64,000 nt of DNA from assembly GCF_002043005.1 (NCBI RefSeq), contig NZ_CP020330.1, positions 1,692,001 to 1,756,000 on the forward strand. Direction: 5' to 3'. Positions 17,925 to 26,922 of the stretch are shown piece after piece (position 1 is the stretch's first letter; each line of letters begins with the position of its first letter). A program made the position numbers and the translations under genes. The notes beneath the pieces are model-generated. The model saw only the letters and a program-made list of their open reading frames with translations, was not told the origin of the DNA and made no database searches. Origin of the DNA: Martelella mediterranea DSM 17316 (GTDB taxonomy: Bacteria > Pseudomonadota > Alphaproteobacteria > Rhizobiales > Rhizobiaceae).

Positions 17925-19568
17925 ATGGCCCTTAAGCCACCGGGCAAGGCCCCCGAAACCGCTGCGACGGCCGATCCGGCTTTGGACAGAAAGCGCTCCG
18001 TGCTGCGCTATATCCTTGATGCGTATGCGCAAACCCAGCCAGAGGCGCCGTTCGTCCAGTTCTTGCCGGGTCCGACATGGACCTATGGCGAACTGCATCG
18101 CAGAGTGCGGCTCAGGGCGAGCGCGCTGGCGCAGGCCGGCGTCAAGCGGGGCGATCACGTGCTTTGTCTGATGGGCAACAGCCCCGACCTTTTATGCAGC
18201 TGGTTCGCGATCAACTATCTCGGCGCGGTCTATGTGCCGATCAACACCGGCGCGCGCGGTCACATGCTCGAACATATCCTCAACGATGCCGATGCGCCCG
18301 TCCTGATCGCGCAGGCCGCTCTGATCGAGCGGCTGGCGGAGGTAAACCCCGGCAAGGTTAAGACCGTGCTGGTGGTCGAGGGCGAAGCAGCCGCGATCGA
18401 GGGTTACGACATCCGGGCGCTGGTCGACCCGCAAGTCGAGGACGCGGAAGCGCTGAACCTTTCGCAACCGATCGAGCCCTGGGACCTGCATGCGATCATG
18501 TATACCTCAGGCACGACCGGCAACGCCAAGGGGGTGATGAGCACCTACGCCCAGCACTACACGATGGGGCCGGACGCCTTCGACTGCGTCGAGGCCGATG
18601 ACCGCTGTATGATCTGCGGACCGATCTTTCACTGCGGTTCGACGCTTTATGTGAACGCGATGCTGGCGCGCGGCCTCTCGATCGGCATGATGCGCGAGTT
18701 CAAGACCGACACATTCTGGCAGGCCGTTCGCGAGACCGGGTCAACCTATTGCCTCCTTCTCGGCGTCATGGCCGCTTTCCTGCTCAAGGCACCGGTCAGG
18801 CCGGATGATCGCGATCATCCGCTGCGCCGCGCCTTCATTACGCCGTTCGGTGAGGATGGCCCGCTGTTTGCGGAGCGGTTCGGCATCGAGGCCTGGACCA
18901 TCTACAACATGACGGAGATCGCGAGCCCCCTGCATGCGGGCCCCGGCATCAAAACCAAGGGCATCGCCGGCAGGCCGCGCCCCTGGTGCGAACTTCGGAT
19001 CGTCGATGAAAACGACATGCCGCTGGGTGACGGCGCGGTGGGCGAGCTGGTCATCCGGTCGCACCGCCCCTGGGCGCTGATGGCCGGCTACTACAACAAT
19101 CCCGCGGCAACCGTGGAGGCCATGCGCAATGGCTGGTTCCACACCGGCGACAGCTTCCGCAGGGATGAGGACGGCACCTATTACTTCGTTGACCGGCTCA
19201 AGGACGTCATCCGCCGGCGCGGCGAGAACATCTCGTCCTTCGCGCTGGAGAGCGAAGTGCTGAACCTGCCGGAGATCCGCGAATGCGCCGCCGTGGCCGT
19301 ACCGTCCGAGTTCACCGAGGATGATGTGCTGATCGTGGTATCGCCCGCCAGCGGTCACGGCATCGATCCGGCTTCCGTCATCGAGCGGCTTGCCGGGACG
19401 CTGCCGCGCTTCATGGTGCCGCGCTACCTGCGCGTTCTCGATGATCTGCCGAAGACGGCATCGGGCAAGGTGCAAAAGCACCTGCTGCGCAAGGACGGCG
19501 TAACCGCCGACACCTGGGATCGCGAGGGCGCAGGAGCTTCTCGCGCGGTAAGACTGCCCGTGGAATGA
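17925..19568 (+). CDS. AMP-forming acyl-CoA synthetase (ligase)
   Basis: 547 residues, ANL superfamily. P-loop-like TSGTTGNAKG begins at about residue 194, YNMTEIASP is the adenine-binding region, WFHTGDSFRRDEDG, and the C-terminal PKTASGKVQKH carries the adenylating lysine. Activates a carboxylic acid to its CoA ester with ATP, the entry step for the beta-oxidation enzymes around it. GAGGAGG stands before the ATG. Divergent from the hydratase/transport operon with the predicted operator between them. The family includes crotonobetaine/carnitine-CoA ligases and medium-chain ligases; the substrate is not decided. Confidence 0.92.
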   Translation: MALKPPGKAPETAATADPALDRKRSVLRYILDAYAQTQPEAPFVQFLPGPTWTYGELHRRVRLRASALAQAGVKRGDHVLCLMGNSPDLLCSWFAINYLGAVYVPINTGARGHMLEHILNDADAPVLIAQAALIERLAEVNPGKVKTVLVVEGEAAAIEGYDIRALVDPQVEDAEALNLSQPIEPWDLHAIMYTSGTTGNAKGVMSTYAQHYTMGPDAFDCVEADDRCMICGPIFHCGSTLYVNAMLARGLSIGMMREFKTDTFWQAVRETGSTYCLLLGVMAAFLLKAPVRPDDRDHPLRRAFITPFGEDGPLFAERFGIEAWTIYNMTEIASPLHAGPGIKTKGIAGRPRPWCELRIVDENDMPLGDGAVGELVIRSHRPWALMAGYYNNPAATVEAMRNGWFHTGDSFRRDEDGTYYFVDRLKDVIRRRGENISSFALESEVLNLPEIRECAAVAVPSEFTEDDVLIVVSPASGHGIDPASVIERLAGTLPRFMVPRYLRVLDDLPKTASGKVQKHLLRKDGVTADTWDREGAGASRAVRLPVE

Positions 19569-19695
19569 TGGCGCTTTGGCTTGGCGCCCCATCAAGACCT
19601 GATGCTGACCGGCCATTGTCAATGAGCAGAGGGACGGCAGCATATTTCGTGCTTTGCCGTCCAGCAAGCGGCGCCAACGGACCGATCCAACGAAA

Positions 19696-19730
19696 GGGCG
19701 GGCGCGCTACCCTGTATCACGCGCCCGCCC
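19696..19730. terminator. Strong hairpin between ligase and autotransporter remnant
   Basis: GGGCGGGCGCG (19696-19706) pairs perfectly with CGCGCCCGCCC (19720-19730) around a 13-base loop. On the minus strand it is followed by TTTCGTT, so it probably ends the autotransporter transcript; on the plus strand it has no T tract. Confidence 0.6.
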
Positions 19731-19788
19731 TCCGGGAGGATCTCCTTGTCAGGCGGCGACCCTGGCCGCCGGCGTCATATTGCTATCG

Positions 19789-21268
19789 TCAGAAGGTGAC
19801 GCGCCAGTTGGCGGCGAGCCACGCATTCGACGATTCCCCGAGCGTGGTGACATTGCCCATCACCGACAGCGTCGAACCCGAAATGGCGACCTCGAAGCCG
19901 GCGCCGGCGCGCAGCCAGTCCTGCTGGTAGGACGGGCCCGCGAAATTGAAGCCGCTGAGGCCGATCACCTGCCCGGTCACGTTCGAGCCGTGGCTCTGAA
20001 AGCGGTGGACGCCTTCAAGCGTGCCGATCAGGTTGAATTTCTCATTGATCGGAACAGTGGTGTCGAAGCCGTAACGCAGCTCGGTGGTATCGTTGCAGAG
20101 CTTGTCGAAGGCGGCCGGGAAGGCGCCGCCGGTTTCGGTATAGCCGTTGAGGCAGGTATTGGCGAAGGCGACTTCGCCATAGGGCGAGATGTAGGGCAGG
20201 GCGTTTTCCCACTCCAGACGTCCCCTGATGCCATAGCCTTCGGTACCGGTATTGCCGACGGAACTGTCGATGACACCGCCATTGATGACGTAATTACGTG
20301 TGATGTCGGCCTCGCCCCACAGGCCCACGCCGGTGACGACGCCCCAGAGGCCGCTGACCTCGTCGCCGGCCAATAGCCCCATGGCCTCGAGTTTCACATA
20401 GCCTGCGTTGACATCGGTGCTGCCGCCAAACATCGTGTTCTGGTTGAGGCCGGTATAGCCGACAATTCCGTTGATCTGCACAGGGCCGAAATTATGGCCG
20501 AAGCCGAACTCGCCGAGCCCGAGCGTGCCATCGCGGTTGTCGTGATCGTCTCTGCCCCAGTCGCCGCTTGCCTAGGTGATCGACTTGCCGGCGGGCGCGC
20601 GCCGGTCGAGCGGGCGGGAACCGGCGCCGTTGACGATGATGCCGAGACTGTTGAGCGCTGCCGTTGCGACCGTGGCCGTGGTGCCAATGCTTGTCGCGAG
20701 CGAGGTTACGGTGATCAGACCGACGCCGCCGGCGCCACCGCCAGCTGTACTGCCGCCACCTGTGCCACCGCTGCCTGCGCTGCCGCCACCGCCCGTATTG
20801 CCGCCCGTCCCGCCGCCACCGGTGTTGCCACCCGTGCCGCCGCCGGTGTTGCCACCCGTGCCGCCGCCGGTGTTGCCGCCACCCGTGCCGCCCGTGCCGC
20901 CACCGCCGTTTGTCGGGCCGGTTCCTTCTCCGCGCGCGATGTAGACTTCGTCGTCTTTCGTCACGCCAACCACAACCGAGCCGTCTTCATTGGTTGCGTC
21001 GGCTGTCTCGGTGATCGCATTCTGGGGCATATCGGCGCCGCTTGCCGTGAGCCAGTCTTCGACAGTCAGCATGCCGCCGTCTTCCGTCCAGCGGAAACCG
21101 TTGTTGGAGGAGTAGAGCGTTCCGACTGCGACAGCCCCATTTCCGGAAAAGCCAAGGGCCGCCGACAAAGCGGATTCCGCGCCATCGAGGCCTCCCAGGG
21201 ACTCGATCTCGCCATCGACCCAGCGCACGGCCTGACGAGCGTATCCCTTTTGCGATTCGCCCACGATG
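19789..21268 (-). pseudogene. Autotransporter with HAF-type repeats, interrupted by an amber codon and lacking its 5' end
   Basis: Reading leftward, one frame first codes for a passenger with HAF/beta-propeller-like repeats (AIVGESQKGYARQAVRW, ALGFSGNGAVAVGTLYSSNNGFRWTEDGG, DGSVVVGVT), then a Gly/Asn/Thr-rich linker, then a TAG at 20572-20574. Past the TAG, in the same frame, a complete autotransporter beta-barrel follows (SGDWGRDDHDNRDGTLGLGE, GIVGYTG, ending in WRVTF with the usual terminal Phe). So a single nonsense codon splits the gene. No signal peptide or start is visible: homology begins at about 21266, where the opposite-strand kinase gene starts, so the 5' end is missing. Members of this family are outer-membrane surface proteins; here only the barrel part (from ATG 20481) could be made as a separate product, and it would lack a signal peptide. 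Confidence 0.85.
20725..20925 (-). repeat. Glycine-rich linker repeats inside the autotransporter remnant
   Basis: The minus strand codes for a run of GGTGGNTGG-type units, about 60 residues with period of roughly 7-9 residues, and several near-identical 24-base copies between 20810 and 20890. It separates passenger and barrel and is the sort of repeat that expands and contracts by slippage. Confidence 0.8.
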
Positions 21269-21275
21269 GCTCGGT

Positions 21276-23315
21276 GTGACCTTCTCCGCCGAAGACTGGT
21301 CCGCGATTGTCCGCATTGAGTCCGTGGCATCCGACGGGCCTGCCCGCATGCTGCCGCAGGGCGCGGCAGTGGCCACAATCGGCGACATGATGCCCGAGCC
21401 GGGCGACCTGATCGAGGAACCGGACGTGGCCGAGAGCTACAAGGCGCTTTCCCGCTTCTTCGAACGGCAGGCGCTATTGAGCCGGGTTATCGGCCGCGAG
21501 CTTGTCGCCATCACCACGGCGGAACCCGAGGCCTCGCAGGTTCTGGTGAAGCCTGCCGCGCATCGCCCGATCACGAGCCTGCCCGGGGTCTTCTGGGTTC
21601 AACTCCTCACCGGGCTGGCCACGCTTGTCATCGGCGCCTGGGTCTGGAGCCTGCGTCGTCACGATGCGGCCGCGTGGCTGCTGGCAGTGGCTGGTCTGTC
21701 CATCCCCGTCGCAGCTTTTCCCGCTGCCATCTATTCCTCGCGCGAACTGGCGTTGCCGGGCGCTCTTTTCCACGTTCTGACCGCCATCAACCATTTCGGA
21801 ACCTTGCTCTTCGGCGTTGCCATGCTGGCGCTATTCCTGATCTATCCGCGCCGGCTGGTTTCAAACCGCGCTCTCTGGCTGTTACCGATCGTTTTCGGGG
21901 GCGTGTGGATACTCGACACCTTGCAGGTCGTTTTTCGCGGTCCGGTGGAGGCCATGCATGTGTCGATTGTCATCCTGATGGCCGCCATCATGATGAGTGC
22001 CGTCGTGCAGTATTTCTTCGGTCGCCGCGATCCTGCCGCACGCGCCGCGATCCGCTGGTTTGCCCTGTCTGTGGTGCTTTGCGCCGGCACGTTCGTTTCG
22101 GTCATTATCCTGCCAAATCTGTTCGGCGTGCGTCCCTCCATCTCGCAGGGTTATGCCTTTGTGCTTTTCGGCCTTCTGTTCGTCGGCGTCGCCGTTGGTG
22201 TGGCGCGCCATCGGCTGTTCGAGCTGGAAGGCTGGGCTTTTTCGATTCTCTCCTATTTCGGCGCGTTTGTTTTGCTGCTGCTGCTTGACGCCGCCCTGAT
22301 CGTGTTCATGGCGATGGACCGGCCCGGCGCGTTTGCCGTGTCGCTGCTGGTAGTGGCGTTGGTCTATCTGCCGTTTCGCAACTGGATGGCAAGGCGGCTG
22401 ATGCCGCGCGGCGAGCTTGATCGCGAGACGCTTTTCGGCCGCATCGTCGACGTGGCCCTGGCAAAGGATACGGTACAGGAAGAGCGCTGGCGACAGATCC
22501 TGAGTGAAACGTTCCAGCCGCTGCATCTGTCGGATGGCATTGCCGGGGGCGCCAATGAACCAGCTATTGAAGAGGATGGCCTGGCGCTTGCCATTCCCCG
22601 CATTGCCGGTCTCGCGCCGGTGAGACTGTCCTATGCCTATCGCGGGCGGCGTCTGTTCAGCCCGCGTGACCGGCGCTTCGCCGCCGATATCTGCGCCATG
22701 CTGGCGCATGCGATTGCCAGCCGTGATGCCCGTGAGAAGGGCGCCACGGATGAGCGCATGCGGATTGCCCGGGACATGCATGACAATATGGGCGCGCAGC
22801 TTCTGTCGGCGCTTCGCAGCGAGACCAGTGAGCGCAAGAATACGCTGATCCGCGAAACGATCTCGGACCTGCGCGACATCGTCAACAATGCCGCGCGCGG
22901 CGGCAAGACGCTGGAAGAGGTTCTGGCCGATCTCCGGATCGAGGCGCTGGAGCGGCTGGCGGCGGCCGATATCGCGCTCGACTGGCGCGACAGCAACAAG
23001 GACGGCGACACGATGCTGGCGCCGAACATCGCCTATGCGCTGCGTTCCATTCTTCGCGAGATCGTCAGCAATGCCATCCGCCATTCCGGGGCAAGCCGCA
23101 TAAGGCTGCGGTTTTCGACCGAGAACGGCATCGCCCTGCTCGACGTGAGTGACAATGGCAATGGTCTTGCTCCGGGCTACGAGACCAATGGCAACGGTCT
23201 TGCCAATCTCGAGGCGCGTGTCACCGCCCTCAATGGTGCGCTGGTCATCGGCGACGCCAAACCCGGCCTGATCGTGCGCGCCCGTTTTCCCCTCTCTGAA
23301 AGCAAGACGACATGA
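21276..23315 (+). CDS. Membrane sensor histidine kinase (HisKA_3/NarL-partner type), probably missing its N-terminus
   Basis: 679 residues from GTG 21276. Residues about 10-75 resemble a periplasmic PDZ-like sensor stretch (IVRIESVASDGPARMLPQG, DLIEEPDVAESYKALSRFF), residues about 110-350 hold about eight membrane segments, and a dimerisation/phosphoacceptor region follows with His502 in RIARDMHDNMG, then an ATPase domain (REIVSNAIRHSGAS, VSDNGNGLAPG, GNGLANLEARV). It should phosphorylate the response regulator with which it overlaps by four bases. Periplasmic stretch first implies a preceding membrane anchor that is absent, and GTG 21276 has no ribosome site; the frame is open only to 21237, which is inside the opposite autotransporter remnant. 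The N-terminus was therefore probably lost in a rearrangement. Confidence 0.85.
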   Translation: MTFSAEDWSAIVRIESVASDGPARMLPQGAAVATIGDMMPEPGDLIEEPDVAESYKALSRFFERQALLSRVIGRELVAITTAEPEASQVLVKPAAHRPITSLPGVFWVQLLTGLATLVIGAWVWSLRRHDAAAWLLAVAGLSIPVAAFPAAIYSSRELALPGALFHVLTAINHFGTLLFGVAMLALFLIYPRRLVSNRALWLLPIVFGGVWILDTLQVVFRGPVEAMHVSIVILMAAIMMSAVVQYFFGRRDPAARAAIRWFALSVVLCAGTFVSVIILPNLFGVRPSISQGYAFVLFGLLFVGVAVGVARHRLFELEGWAFSILSYFGAFVLLLLLDAALIVFMAMDRPGAFAVSLLVVALVYLPFRNWMARRLMPRGELDRETLFGRIVDVALAKDTVQEERWRQILSETFQPLHLSDGIAGGANEPAIEEDGLALAIPRIAGLAPVRLSYAYRGRRLFSPRDRRFAADICAMLAHAIASRDAREKGATDERMRIARDMHDNMGAQLLSALRSETSERKNTLIRETISDLRDIVNNAARGGKTLEEVLADLRIEALERLAAADIALDWRDSNKDGDTMLAPNIAYALRSILREIVSNAIRHSGASRIRLRFSTENGIALLDVSDNGNGLAPGYETNGNGLANLEARVTALNGALVIGDAKPGLIVRARFPLSESKTT

Positions 23316-23962
23316 CCCGGATACTGATTGTCGAGGATCTGGCCGAGGCCAGGACATGGCTCAGCGGCATTGCGAAAGCGGCCTTTGCGGCGCCGCATGA
23401 GATCGAAGCGGTGGCGACCATGAAGGCGGGCCTGACCGCTGCGGCGGCGAATGATTATGACGTGGCGCTGATCGATCTCAGCCTGCCGGACGGCACGGGC
23501 ATCGAGGTTTTGCGTGCCCTGCGCGCCCGAAGCGCCGATACGCTCTGCGTCATCACCACCGCCATGGGGGATGACGCCCACATCGTGGCCGCGCTTTCAG
23601 CCGGGGCCAATGGCTATCTCCTGAAGGAACAGCCATCGGAACTGATCATACGGCAGCTCAGCCAACTCGCCGAGGGGATTCCGGCTCTGTCGCCGGCGAT
23701 CGCGCGGCGCATCATGGAGCATTTCCAGTTGACCGGACCAGCTGGCGCGCCGGAGGGCAGCCTGACCGAACGTGAACGGGAAGTCCTCGCGCTTATCAGC
23801 CGCGGCATGCGCAATGTCGATGTTTCCGAACAGCTCGGCCTCTCCGGCAATACCGTGGCGACCCACATCAAGTCGATCTATCGCAAGCTCGGCATTTCCT
23901 CGCGCGCCGAGGCTTCCTGGTATGCTGCCATGTTGGGCCTGTCGCCGGGCAAGGCGGAATAG
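23312..23962 (+). CDS. NarL/LuxR-family response regulator
   Basis: 216 residues: receiver domain with the phosphoacceptor Asp55 (ALIDLSLPDGTG) and the conserved Lys in YLLKEQ, then a LuxR-type helix-turn-helix (LTEREREVLALISRGM, VDVSEQLGLSGNTVATHIKS). It is the DNA-binding partner of the kinase upstream, and ATGA coupling links their translation. Targets are unknown; nothing in the neighbourhood marks them. Confidence 0.93.
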   Translation: MTRILIVEDLAEARTWLSGIAKAAFAAPHEIEAVATMKAGLTAAAANDYDVALIDLSLPDGTGIEVLRALRARSADTLCVITTAMGDDAHIVAALSAGANGYLLKEQPSELIIRQLSQLAEGIPALSPAIARRIMEHFQLTGPAGAPEGSLTEREREVLALISRGMRNVDVSEQLGLSGNTVATHIKSIYRKLGISSRAEASWYAAMLGLSPGKAE

Positions 23963-24165
23963 GCGCCTCTGTTGCAAAAATCGCTTCTGACTGACGATGC
24001 CCCGGGGAGCTGCTGCCCGGGCTTTACGCCGCGTTGATACAAGCAGACGTGCAGACCGTTGGCTCTTTCGCAGGCGTTTTATATGGCCCAATGCACGCTT
24101 CGACACCTAAAGATCAGTGCGGCCTTGCAATATATTTCACTCTATAAGAAAAATATCAAAGTTTG

Positions 24166-24193
24166 TTGACAGCATAACCGTCGGCCGCATAAC
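24166..24193 (+). promoter_or_regulatory. Sigma-70-type promoter of the sugar/polyol operon
   Basis: TTGACA (24166-24171, a perfect -35) and CATAAC (24188-24193) spaced by 16 bases, preceded by an AT-rich stretch and followed by the palindrome at 24188-24221. It lies about 100 bases before the binding-protein gene. Confidence 0.55.
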
Positions 24194-24221
24194 GTCCCGA
24201 TGCGCAATAAATTGCGTTATG
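24188..24221. promoter_or_regulatory. Nested inverted repeat, probable SorC operator
   Basis: CATAACG (24188-24194) pairs with CGTTATG (24215-24221), and inside it CGCAAT/ATTGCG (24203-24216) forms a second palindrome with a 2-base centre. It covers the -10 element and the expected transcription start, a position typical of a repressor site. The SorC regulator encoded at 27936 in the same operon is the natural candidate to bind it. Confidence 0.5.
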
Positions 24222-24290
24222 TGAGATTAATTTCGTGCGGTACCTTTCGCGTACCGATGATCTTGGATCATGGTCTTCTGGGAGGAGGAA

Positions 24291-25307
24291 ATGATGAAAC
24301 TTACTTTGGGCGGCGCGGTGACATCTCTGGCGCTTGCAGCATTCGTCTCCGGCACAGCGCCGGCTCTAGCCGATACAATCAAATGCGAGCCGGGTGAAAC
24401 CTATGTCATGAATGTCATGGTTTCGGCACACCCTTACTGGGTGCCGGTCTATGAGGGCTTCAAGCAGGCGGCTGACGCATTCGGCTGTGAAACCGTCTTC
24501 TCCGGAACGCCGGATTACGACATCACCAAGCAGATCGCCTCGTTCGAGCAGGACCTGGTCAAGCAGCCGGCAGGTGTTCTGTTGCATCCGATGCAGGCCG
24601 ATCCCTTTATCGGGCCGATCAACCAGGCCGTCGACAGCGGGATTGCGGTGGTGACATTTGCCGCCGACTCGCCGAACTCCAAGCGAACGTCCTACATCAC
24701 CTCCGACAATCTGGCCGAAGCCAAGTTCGCGGCGGAGGAGATCGTCAGCCAGATCGGCGAAACCGGCGAATATGCGGTTCTGGAAAATCCGGGCCAATCC
24801 AACCACGATCTTCGCGTCACGGCGCTAATCTCCTACATGGAAGACAACTATCCGGACATGAAGCTGGTTGGCCGGCAGACGACCAATCAGGACAGCAATG
24901 CCGCCTACCGGGCAACGGCGTCCATTCTCCAGGCCAACCCCAATCTCGGCGCGATGTGGATCCCGGAAGCGGGTTCGGCCGAAGGTGCGGTCGCAGCGGT
25001 TAGCGAAGCCGGCGCCGACGTGCTGATCATGCATGCCGATATCACGCCGGCGACGCTTGAGCAGATCAAGGCCGGCAATATTCACATGGCGCTCAGCCCG
25101 AACCAGGGCATGCAGGGCTTTCTCGGCTTCCTGGCGACGTTCTTCGCCGTGCACAGTGACGTGTTCGATCCGTTCAACGACTACAAGGTCTCGGGCTACA
25201 ACCCGTTCCAGATTCCCTTTGCCGACAACGGCTTCGCCGTCATCACCAAGGAGAACGCCGAAAGCTTCGACCTCAACGCATATATGGAAGGTCGCGACAC
25301 GAACTGA
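24291..25307 (+). CDS. Periplasmic sugar-binding protein, RbsB-like
   Basis: 338 residues: a signal peptide (KLTLGGAVTSLALAAFVSG up to about ALA, residue 28) and a ribose-type periplasmic-binding fold (YWVPVYEGFKQAADAFGCE, GTPDYDITKQIASFEQDL, ITSDNLAEAKFAAEEI). It captures a sugar or polyol for the ABC importer that follows. GGAGGAGG at 24281 serves ATG 24291 or 24294. First gene of a nine-gene operon with one promoter in view. The 84-base gap before the ATPase gene holds a hairpin that may favour higher expression of this protein. Confidence 0.92.
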   Translation: MMKLTLGGAVTSLALAAFVSGTAPALADTIKCEPGETYVMNVMVSAHPYWVPVYEGFKQAADAFGCETVFSGTPDYDITKQIASFEQDLVKQPAGVLLHPMQADPFIGPINQAVDSGIAVVTFAADSPNSKRTSYITSDNLAEAKFAAEEIVSQIGETGEYAVLENPGQSNHDLRVTALISYMEDNYPDMKLVGRQTTNQDSNAAYRATASILQANPNLGAMWIPEAGSAEGAVAAVSEAGADVLIMHADITPATLEQIKAGNIHMALSPNQGMQGFLGFLATFFAVHSDVFDPFNDYKVSGYNPFQIPFADNGFAVITKENAESFDLNAYMEGRDTN

Positions 25308-25330
25308 GCCCTCTAACCGGGCTATCGTGA

Positions 25331-25353
25331 GCGGTGGCGCTGGCCGCCACCGC
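25331..25353. repeat. Intercistronic hairpin after the binding-protein gene
   Basis: GCGGTGGCG (25331-25339) and CGCCACCGC (25345-25353) form a perfect 9-bp stem with a 5-base loop. With no T tract behind it, it more likely protects the upstream mRNA from decay or weakens read-through than fully ends transcription. Confidence 0.6.
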
Positions 25354-25390
25354 CCACAGCAATTTCAATCCGAGATGAAGGGCGCTCGCC

Positions 25391-26911
25391 ATGACCGACG
25401 ACGTGATCCTGAAAATTGCCAATGTGAGCAAATCCTTCGGCGCGATCCAGGCATTGAAGGGCGTGGATTTCGAGCTGCGCAGGGGCGAAATCCATGCGCT
25501 TGCCGGCGAGAACGGCGCGGGCAAGTCGACCCTGATGAACGTGATCGACGGCATCCTGCAGCCTGACAGCGGCGAGATCATCCTCGGCGGCGAGGCGGTT
25601 CGGATATCGTCTCCGGCGGTGGCCCAGGAGCTTGGCATTGGTCTGGTGCATCAGGAGATCGCATTGTGCCCCGACGTCTCGGTCGCGGAAAACATTTTCA
25701 TGGCCGCCACCAATGTGAGCCGGTCGTTTCTGGTGGACTACAATGCCCTGCGCAAGAAGGCGAAGATTGTTCTCGCGGAACTTGCCGACATCGATCCCGC
25801 CACCCTGGTGCGCGATCTGTCGATCTCCAGCCAGCAACTGGTCGAGATTGCCAAGGCTCTGACGCTGGATTGCCGGGTGCTGATCCTGGACGAGCCGACC
25901 GCGGCGCTGACGGAAACCGAGGCGCAGATACTGTTTGCGATCATGCGGCGTCTCGCCGATCGCGGGATATCGATCATCTATATCTCGCACCGCATGGCTG
26001 AGATCTTCGACAATTGTGATCGTGTTTCCGTGTTTCGCGACGGCCAGTATATCGTCACCTACAATGTCGCCGATATCGAGGCGGGCGATGTGGTCAACGC
26101 CATGGTCGGACGGGTGATCGACAAGCTCTATCCGGAAAAACAGTCTGCCGCGGAGCGATCCGAAGACATTATCCTCAAGGTCGACGGGCTGAACGAGGCC
26201 CGGCGCTTCCACGATATATCCTTCGAACTGAAGAAGGGTGAAATCCTCGGTTTCGCCGGGCTGATCGGCTCCGGGCGCAGCGAGATCGTGAAGGGTATTT
26301 GCCGTCTCGAAGGGGACGTAACCGGCGAAGTATGGCTGAACGGCCAGAAGCTCGCGCTCGCCGAATATGCAGACAGCATTGCCGCCGGCATGGTCTATCT
26401 GAGCGAGGACCGCAAGGGCGACGGCGTGTTTCTCGAGATGTCGATCGCGGAGAATGTTTCGGCGCTGGACCTCGACCAGGTCTCCGGTGTCGGCGGGCTG
26501 ATCAGCGGCGGAAAGGAGCGGGAACTGGCCGAGCGGCTCGGCCGCACGCTCAACCTCAAATATGGCCGTCTCGGCGATCCGGTTTCGTCGCTATCGGGCG
26601 GTAACCAGCAGAAGGTGGCGCTCGCCAAGATGCTGTCGGTCAATCCGAAGCTGATCTTTCTCGACGAGCCGACACGCGGCGTCGATGTCGGCGCCAAGTC
26701 CGAAATTCACCGCATCCTACGCGATCTGGCGCGGGCCGGCGTCGGCATCGTGGCGATCTCGTCCGAACTGCCGGAGCTGATCGGCATCTCGGACCGTATC
26801 CTTGTGGTGCGCGAGGGCCGTATCAGCGGCGAGGTCACGGGTGAAGCGATGACCGAGGAAAACATAATGCATCTGGCATCCGTGCTTGATCGTCAAGAAC
26901 AGACTGCCTGA
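25391..26911 (+). CDS. Sugar ABC transporter ATP-binding protein (two-domain, RbsA-like)
   Basis: 506 residues with two ATPase halves. First half: Walker [10 protein letters not shown], signature-like [10 protein letters not shown], Walker [12 protein letters not shown]. Second half from about residue 255: degenerate Walker [10 protein letters not shown], signature LSGGNQQK, Walker [13 protein letters not shown]. This layout is that of RbsA/AraG/MglA. It powers import of the ligand caught by the protein upstream. Confidence 0.94.
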   Translation: MTDDVILKIANVSKSFGAIQALKGVDFELRRGEIHALAGENGAGKSTLMNVIDGILQPDSGEIILGGEAVRISSPAVAQELGIGLVHQEIALCPDVSVAENIFMAATNVSRSFLVDYNALRKKAKIVLAELADIDPATLVRDLSISSQQLVEIAKALTLDCRVLILDEPTAALTETEAQILFAIMRRLADRGISIIYISHRMAEIFDNCDRVSVFRDGQYIVTYNVADIEAGDVVNAMVGRVIDKLYPEKQSAAERSEDIILKVDGLNEARRFHDISFELKKGEILGFAGLIGSGRSEIVKGICRLEGDVTGEVWLNGQKLALAEYADSIAAGMVYLSEDRKGDGVFLEMSIAENVSALDLDQVSGVGGLISGGKERELAERLGRTLNLKYGRLGDPVSSLSGGNQQKVALAKMLSVNPKLIFLDEPTRGVDVGAKSEIHRILRDLARAGVGIVAISSELPELIGISDRILVVREGRISGEVTGEAMTEENIMHLASVLDRQEQTA

Positions 26912-26922
26912 GGGAGGGGAAG

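Larger units (their letters stand above)
23963..24290. other. Intergenic region with possible IS6-type end, hairpin and transporter promoter
   Basis: 328 bases without a gene. GCCTCTGTTGCAAA (23965-23978), directly after the response regulator stop, looks like the inverted-repeat end of IS6-family elements. GCCCCGGGG...GCCCGGGC at about 23999-24021 can form a hairpin that may end the two-component operon. The AT-rich part from 24110 leads into the promoter and operator listed separately. Confidence 0.45.

Noticed and set aside
20800..20900. Short regularly spaced repeats that could suggest a CRISPR array
   Set aside because: Units are contiguous, code for a Gly-rich linker in frame, and there are no unique spacers or cas genes.
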